DNA of 11,017 bases from Gammaproteobacteria bacterium UBA2955 (GTDB lineage Bacteria; Pseudomonadota; Gammaproteobacteria; Pseudomonadales; Azotimanducaceae): the NCBI GenBank assembly GCA_002348825.1, contig DEBN01000102.1, positions 1-11,017 on the forward strand, given 5' to 3'. The notes beneath the pieces are model-generated. The model ran no database searches and had not been told where the DNA came from. It was given only the letters and a program-made list of their open reading frames with translations. The translations under genes were made by a program, and so were the position numbers. Below, piece by piece: positions 7,060-11,017 of the stretch (its first letter is position 1; every line of letters starts with the position of its first letter).

Positions 7060-8937
7060 TCAGCGCAGTTCTAATCCAGGCAATCCGTCTTGCGCGCGCC
7101 ACTTTTTCATAAGCGCAAAGAATTCAATCGGACCGCCGCCATACATATTGTTCTGCGGTTTAGTGTTTATCTGGCCCTCGTTGTTGTAATAGCCCGGAGT
7201 GCATTTTTCTTGAAAATCTGCGGTCAGCCGCGCTTTATCGATGATCGTCTGCACCCACTCGAGTTCCGCCGTTTCGCTGGCTTCAATGCGGCGGGCACCC
7301 TGCTCTTTGAGCCTGCCCAAAATGTGCGCAAGATGCACACTCTGCTCGTCAAGCGAATACGTATACGTCGCGGTAAAGCCGGATTGTGCGGGACCGAAAA
7401 AGAACGAGTTAGGGAAACCCCGCACGTGCATACCATGGTAGGTCGACAACCCATCCGCCCATTTCTCGGAGATAGACAGCCCGTCTACGCCGTTGATTTG
7501 ATACCCCGCGCGGCGCGAATAGTCTGTGCCCACCTCAAACCCGGTGGCGAAAATAATGCAGTCCACGGCATATTCTTTGCCGTCGAACACAATCCCGTTC
7601 TTAGTGATCAGATCCAGACCTTTGCCATCGGTGTTGACTAAGGTCACGTTGGGCCGATTGAACGTGGGCAGGTACTCATCGTGAAAACAGGGCCGCTTAC
7701 AAAACTGTCGATAGTATGGTTTCAACGCCTCGGCGGTCTCTGGGTCTTCCACTACCTCATCTGCTCGAGCGCGCACCTGCTCCATCTTCCGATAGTCCGC
7801 AAGTTCCATCTCTTGCGCCAGATTCATAAAGTCGGTCGCTTTGTTCGTCAAATAGGTTTTTAAACCCTGCTTATAAAAGTCTTTAGAGCCGAACGCAGTC
7901 GCCGCCCACATAGCCATGCGCAATTTGGAGGGCGCTTTGTCGCGCAGACTGCCAAACAATAGGCGAAACGCCTCCGTCCAACCATCGGCGACAAGATCTT
8001 CTTTCACTGGCGCACCAGTCATGATGGATTCAAAGTTGCGTCGTCGCTCGTCTTGCCAACCCGGTGCTTGGGTGGCCATCCAATTGGGGTCCGTGGCTTG
8101 GTTGTTTCGCACATCAATAGAGGAGGGCGTGCGCTGAAAAACGTAGAGCTCCTGCGCCGCAGCACCGACGTGCGGCACACACTGTACGGCTGTTGCGCCG
8201 GTACCAATAATCGCCACCCGTTTGTCCGCTAGGCCAGTTAATCCCCCTTGAGCGTCACCCCCAGTGTAACTGTAATCCCAGCGGCTGGTATGGAACGTGT
8301 GCCCGGCGAAATCGTTAATTCCTCTGATCGCTGGCAATTTCGGACGATTCAGCGGCCCATTCGAATGCACAATATACCGCGCTTTGATCTTGTCGTGGCG
8401 GTTCGTGGACACAACCCAACGGCCAAGCTCTTCATTCCAATCGGTCGAGGTAACCAGGGTCTGCAACATCGACCGTTCATGTAACCGATACTTCTCCGCG
8501 ATTATGCTGCAGTACTCGAGTGTTTCAGACGCATTGGTATATTTCTGCTGAGGCACAAAACCCGTTTTCTCAAGCAGCGGCAAGTAGACGTAAGACTCGA
8601 TATCGCAGGAGGCTCCAGGATAGCGGTTCCAATACCACGTACCGCCAAAGTCGCCACCTTTTTCAATAATCCGAAAATCTTCAAAGCCCGCCTCATGCAA
8701 TCTGGCCGCAGCCAGCATGCCACCGAAACCGCCACCTATAATGACAATCTCCACCTCTTCCTCAATCGCATCGCGTTCGAGAACTTGCTCGATGTAAGGA
8801 TCCTCTACAAAGTAGGCGAAATCACCTGTCACCTCTTGATATTGATCATTACCGTCGGCGCGTATTCGCTTATCGCGTTCTTCCTGGTATTTGCGCGCTA
8901 GGGCCTGCGGATCAAAGTTATGGGCTGTGGTGTTCAC
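7060..8937 (-). CDS. Type I Baeyer-Villiger monooxygenase (flavoprotein, NADPH-dependent)
   Basis: This 625-residue enzyme would insert an oxygen atom next to a ketone carbonyl, giving an ester or lactone, with FAD, NADPH and O2. Diagnostic features in order are a first Rossmann motif GGGFGG (68-73); GGTWYWNRYPGASCDIES (98-115), nearly identical to the BVMO FAD-binding stretch; the class fingerprint FxGxxxHxxxW at 210-220 (FAGHTFHTSRW); a second Rossmann motif GTGATA (245-250) for NADPH; then VFQRTPSSIDVRNN, which includes a likely conserved Arg; and ATGFEVGTDY near residue 480. It is longer than ~540-residue BVMOs because of an N-terminal arm of about 60 residues, as in the cyclopentadecanone-monooxygenase type. 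The start is GTG 8937, with GAGGGAG 8 nt upstream. It lies 49 bp downstream of the DUF411 gene on the same strand and is probably cotranscribed with it. Class very confident; ketone unknown. Confidence 0.95.
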   Translation of the reverse strand: MNTTAHNFDPQALARKYQEERDKRIRADGNDQYQEVTGDFAYFVEDPYIEQVLERDAIEEEVEIVIIGGGFGGMLAAARLHEAGFEDFRIIEKGGDFGGTWYWNRYPGASCDIESYVYLPLLEKTGFVPQQKYTNASETLEYCSIIAEKYRLHERSMLQTLVTSTDWNEELGRWVVSTNRHDKIKARYIVHSNGPLNRPKLPAIRGINDFAGHTFHTSRWDYSYTGGDAQGGLTGLADKRVAIIGTGATAVQCVPHVGAAAQELYVFQRTPSSIDVRNNQATDPNWMATQAPGWQDERRRNFESIMTGAPVKEDLVADGWTEAFRLLFGSLRDKAPSKLRMAMWAATAFGSKDFYKQGLKTYLTNKATDFMNLAQEMELADYRKMEQVRARADEVVEDPETAEALKPYYRQFCKRPCFHDEYLPTFNRPNVTLVNTDGKGLDLITKNGIVFDGKEYAVDCIIFATGFEVGTDYSRRAGYQINGVDGLSISEKWADGLSTYHGMHVRGFPNSFFFGPAQSGFTATYTYSLDEQSVHLAHILGRLKEQGARRIEASETAELEWVQTIIDKARLTADFQEKCTPGYYNNEGQINTKPQNNMYGGGPIEFFALMKKWRAQDGLPGLELR

Positions 8938-8986
8938 TTATCTCTCTCCCTCAAATTGTTCTTCTACAGTGTTTAGACTTTAGTTT

Positions 8987-9496
8987 TTATTCGCTGCTGG
9001 CCTGAGTTTTTTGGTCTTCCTCGCCGAATTGGTCCGCTGCCGACACAATCTCAGCATATACCTCGCTGGAGCCGTCTTCGTTTAACAGCAACACCTGATA
9101 CTGCATAAAGCGATCACCCACCTCCATGCCGGGACTTCCCACGGGCATACCCGGAACACTCAAACCAAGACTGCCTTTTGGCGGTGCCGCTAGGAACGCA
9201 CGAATAAATTTGCTCGGCACATGGCCTTCGAACACATACCCGTCCTCGGATATTCCGGTATGGCAGGATCGGTACCTTAGACCAATGCCGAGCTGCGCTT
9301 TGCGATCAGCCAGATCCTGCGGCTCTTCCACGACTGTGGTAAAGCCGTAATCATGGAGATGGTCCATCCATTTTACGCAACACCCGCAGGTGGGCGATTT
9401 CAACACCGTGAGGGAAGCATTCGCTGTGTCCGCAGAAACCGGATGAATGACCAACAACACCAAGACCAGGGCAGCTAATTTCAGCGACTGTTGCAT
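8987..9496 (-). CDS. Exported DUF411 metal-binding-type protein
   Basis: This 169-residue protein belongs to DUF411, a small family often found beside copper-handling genes. Residues 1-22 form a signal peptide (one Lys, then LAALVLVLLVI, likely cleaved after PVSA), so it should be periplasmic. The mature part shows family hallmarks: SPTCGCC (34-40) with three cysteines, SCHT (77-80), DGYVFEGHVPSKFIRAFL (85-102), and VPGMPVGSPGME (114-125). The Cys and His residues suggest metal binding, probably copper, by family knowledge only. The start is ATG 9496 with AAGGAG 10 nt upstream, slightly far. The frame continues upstream to 9586, but that part crosses the intergenic region and would bury the signal peptide. 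It is first in a two-gene unit with the BVMO gene and divergent from TetR. A copper protein paired with a flavin monooxygenase is unexpected. Confidence 0.9.
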   Translation of the reverse strand: MQQSLKLAALVLVLLVIHPVSADTANASLTVLKSPTCGCCVKWMDHLHDYGFTTVVEEPQDLADRKAQLGIGLRYRSCHTGISEDGYVFEGHVPSKFIRAFLAAPPKGSLGLSVPGMPVGSPGMEVGDRFMQYQVLLLNEDGSSEVYAEIVSAADQFGEEDQKTQASSE

Positions 9497-9621
9497 GTGC
9501 AAACGACTCCTTAAGCTAAAGTAATTGGCGTAAATTAATGCCGCCCTTAAGTATACTAAAAGTTGGCTCGGCGTCAGAGCCGTCAAAGTGCGCGCGTTTA
9601 TACAGCCATAGGCACAAAGAC
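9497..9621. promoter_or_regulatory. Divergent control region with two palindromic candidate operators
   Basis: This 125-bp spacer separates the DUF411-BVMO unit from tetR. GGCGTAAATTAATGCC (9527-9542) is 12/16 self-complementary. A second dyad, GGCTC-N7-GAGCC, lies at 9565-9581. Both sizes suit a TetR dimer. CTTAAG occurs twice (9510-9515, 9546-9551), the first overlapping the DUF411 ribosome binding site. AGTATACT (9551-9558... the TATACT at 9552-9557) is palindromic and could be a -10 element in either direction, but no well-spaced -35 is present. Autoregulation plus control of DUF411-BVMO is inferred from layout. Confidence 0.45.
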
Positions 9622-10305
9622 ATGACAGCAGCTAAAAAAAACAGCGACAACCGTCAAGCCCGCAGCAATGCAACCAAAAGCGCATTAATGCGCGCAGCAG
9701 AACACCTTATTGCAAAGCACGGTATGGAGAATGTCTCAATCAGCGACATTGTTGCGGCCGCTGAGCAAAAGAATCAGTCCGCGCTGCAGTATCATTTCAC
9801 CAATCTAAGGGGCTTGATCGACGCTATCGTACTGGCGCGTTCCGAGCAAACCCATAACAGACGCGCCGAACTCATTGAGGCTCTGTTCGCTAAGAGCGAA
9901 CGTCCAACACTGCGCGAAATTTGCATGTTGATGGTGTATCCAGCTTTTTCTCTAGCACGCGAAAACCCTGACTACCATCGCTATATAAAAGCGTTTGGCC
10001 ATCAGTTGATGTTGTCGGAAACGTCGTTATTGCCCATGGTACGACGCCACGGCGGCGGTGGCGCGAGCGGCATCCAAACAGACGAGCTGCTACGGCTTGC
10101 ACTGCCGCATCTTAAGGGCGCCGACTTCGAACGCCGCATGGAAGCGGCTATACGCTTATGCTCCGCATCCATGTATCACCAAGCCCGCCAGAAAAACGCG
10201 TTTAGCGGTAAACAATCACAACAATTTCTATACAGTTTAGTGGACGCCATCGTCGGTTTATTGTCCGGCCCGGTTTCTGACGAAAGCAAAGCGTTAGGGG
10301 AATAA
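9622..10305 (+). CDS. TetR/AcrR-family transcriptional regulator
   Basis: This 227-residue protein has the TetR architecture. A DNA-binding domain covers about residues 14-72: ALMRAAEHLIAKHGMENVSI, then the helix-turn-helix DIVAAAEQKNQSALQYHF, then NLRGLIDAIV. A longer all-helical C-terminal ligand and dimerisation domain follows. TetR proteins usually repress and are released by a small molecule. The start is ATG 9622, chosen because it sits just ahead of a basic N-terminus; its ribosome binding site is weak. The frame extends upstream to 9538, but that would run through the control region. It is divergent from DUF411-BVMO, which makes those genes its likely targets, with a BVMO substrate or related lipid as a plausible inducer. 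AGGGG near its 3' end may serve as ribosome binding site for the next gene, suggesting coupled translation. Family confident; target and ligand inferred. Confidence 0.92.
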   Translation: MTAAKKNSDNRQARSNATKSALMRAAEHLIAKHGMENVSISDIVAAAEQKNQSALQYHFTNLRGLIDAIVLARSEQTHNRRAELIEALFAKSERPTLREICMLMVYPAFSLARENPDYHRYIKAFGHQLMLSETSLLPMVRRHGGGGASGIQTDELLRLALPHLKGADFERRMEAAIRLCSASMYHQARQKNAFSGKQSQQFLYSLVDAIVGLLSGPVSDESKALGE

Positions 10306-10309
10306 CAAA

Positions 10310-11012
10310 ATGGTGTACCGTTATTAAGCTAAAGCGCATCGCAATAAAAGCAACTGCAGCGACTGCGCTTATGCTCATCGGCGCACTATGGTTCGTTTTT
10401 TTTTCGACCCGCCCACCGTTGGCCACGGATCCCTCAACTCTCGCCGGTGACGGCAGCACGGTGAATTATTGTGCGCTGCCGATACTCGATGGCAGCGGTC
10501 CGTTGGCAAAAGACATCGCCAAGGGCAATACACCCGGCTGCAGTTACAACCACTTCCCATTGCCCATACTGCAACAGTGTACCGAGCCACTCCCTGCAGG
10601 TGCAGCTGACATCCGCGGCCTGTGGCTTGGCGTCAGTGGCAAAGTCGGCCATATAGAGCGCGTCGAGCAATGCGGCGCTAGAGTAGTTATCACCAGCAGC
10701 GGCCTGATTCACGACTCGGGGCCAAACAGTAGCGGCGGCTATAACACCGACGACACCGAGGGCAACGTGGTGTTCATCATGGGCGAGCAAGAATATTGCC
10801 CGCGCACCTCCGCAGGGATGTTCTGGAATAATGGTGTATTGAACTTCCGAGCGTTTGGTTGGGGGCCGGTAGTGGTGCGCCGCTATCTGCGCGGCGAACA
10901 ACTGGTCTGGGAGTACGCCGATGGCAGCACGACCCACATGGAGCGAATATGCGAACTACCCGAGAACCGCAAAACCCCGACGCCACGGGGCTCGCGACTG
11001 CGACTGTTCTGA
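10310..11012 (+). CDS. Cysteine-rich exported or membrane-anchored protein of unknown function; start uncertain, possible single-base frameshift
   Basis: I do not recognise this gene. The clear reading frame is 10371-11012 (213 residues from an ATG with no ribosome binding site). The same frame is open further upstream and encodes KLKRIAIKATAATALMLIG, then ALWFVFFSTRPP: a basic stretch plus hydrophobic core typical of a signal peptide or anchor. No ATG, GTG or TTG lies in that frame upstream. An ATG at 10310, 9 nt after AGGGG, is one base out of frame and stops after five codons. The real start is therefore 10371, a rare ATT at 10323, or 10310 followed by a frameshift. The mature part has six Cys (YCALP, GCSY, QQCTEP, EQCGARV, EYCPR, RICELP), suggesting periplasmic disulfides. 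It also has GLWLGVSG and WEYADGS, which could be ends of a small beta-barrel. It lies directly after tetR, 5 bp window-end remainder downstream. Confidence 0.65.
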
Positions 11013-11017
11013 CCTGA

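Noticed and set aside
7090..7641. Long open frame on the plus strand inside the BVMO gene
   Set aside because: It is antisense to a strongly supported enzyme gene, has no ribosome binding site or recognisable domain, and is a reading-frame shadow.
855..9496. One large catabolic operon or a single new biosynthetic cluster
   Set aside because: Strands alternate, there are two convergent junctions and one strong terminator, so at least four transcription units are needed. No core biosynthetic enzyme is present.
9497..9586. N-terminal extension of the DUF411 protein to 9586
   Set aside because: It would place 30 extra residues ahead of a clear signal peptide and cover the divergent control region. 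AAGGAG supports ATG 9496.
10396..10404. Run of nine T in the last gene, considered as a phase-variation tract
   Set aside because: The stop that breaks the ATG 10310 frame lies upstream of the run, so slippage there cannot restore that frame. The run encodes ordinary Phe residues in a hydrophobic segment.

Overview
The window looks like accessory or catabolic chromosome from a marine-type gammaproteobacterium. This assignment is inferred from gene content (flagellin-type domain, PhyH dioxygenase, MaoC, acyl-CoA dehydrogenase, Baeyer-Villiger monooxygenase, DUF411) and moderate GC; no rRNA or other phylogenetic marker is present. I see no tRNA, rRNA, CRISPR array, insertion sequence or phage gene. 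Ten protein genes fill almost all of the window. Three of them (esterase, PhyH, BVMO) appear to start with GTG behind good ribosome binding sites.

Layout. Positions 2-778 (+) hold the 3' end of a gene that joins an extracellular beta-sandwich-like domain to a flagellin C-terminal domain. Then come a single-domain MaoC/NodN-type hot-dog protein (855-1322, +) and a class III PLP aminotransferase (1432-2742, +). The aminotransferase converges, 5 bp apart, on an EstB-like family VIII serine esterase (2748-3878, -). The esterase is divergent from a PhyH-type Fe(II)/2-oxoglutarate dioxygenase (3987-5192, +), which ends in a clear intrinsic terminator. Next is a 552-residue acyl-CoA dehydrogenase resembling (2S)-methylsuccinyl-CoA dehydrogenase (5363-7021, +). 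It converges on a type I Baeyer-Villiger monooxygenase (7060-8937, -), whose upstream partner on the same strand is a secreted DUF411 protein (8987-9496, -). A TetR regulator (9622-10305, +) is divergent from the DUF411-BVMO pair and is followed by a cysteine-rich exported protein of unknown function (about 10310-11012, +).

How the genes may work together (inference). The BVMO would convert a ketone to an ester or lactone, which an EstB-type esterase could hydrolyse. A MaoC-fold protein, an acyl-CoA dehydrogenase and a PhyH oxygenase fit CoA-thioester catabolism, and the aminotransferase could handle an amino or oxo acid. The strand switches rule out one operon. The tightest regulatory unit is DUF411-BVMO facing TetR, with two palindromic candidate operators between them.

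Points most worth checking: the missing catalytic Asp in the MaoC protein; the flagellin-tailed adhesin-like protein; the DUF411-BVMO-TetR arrangement; and the start of the last gene, where a signal-peptide-like reading frame has no in-frame standard start but lies one base out of frame with a well-placed ATG.
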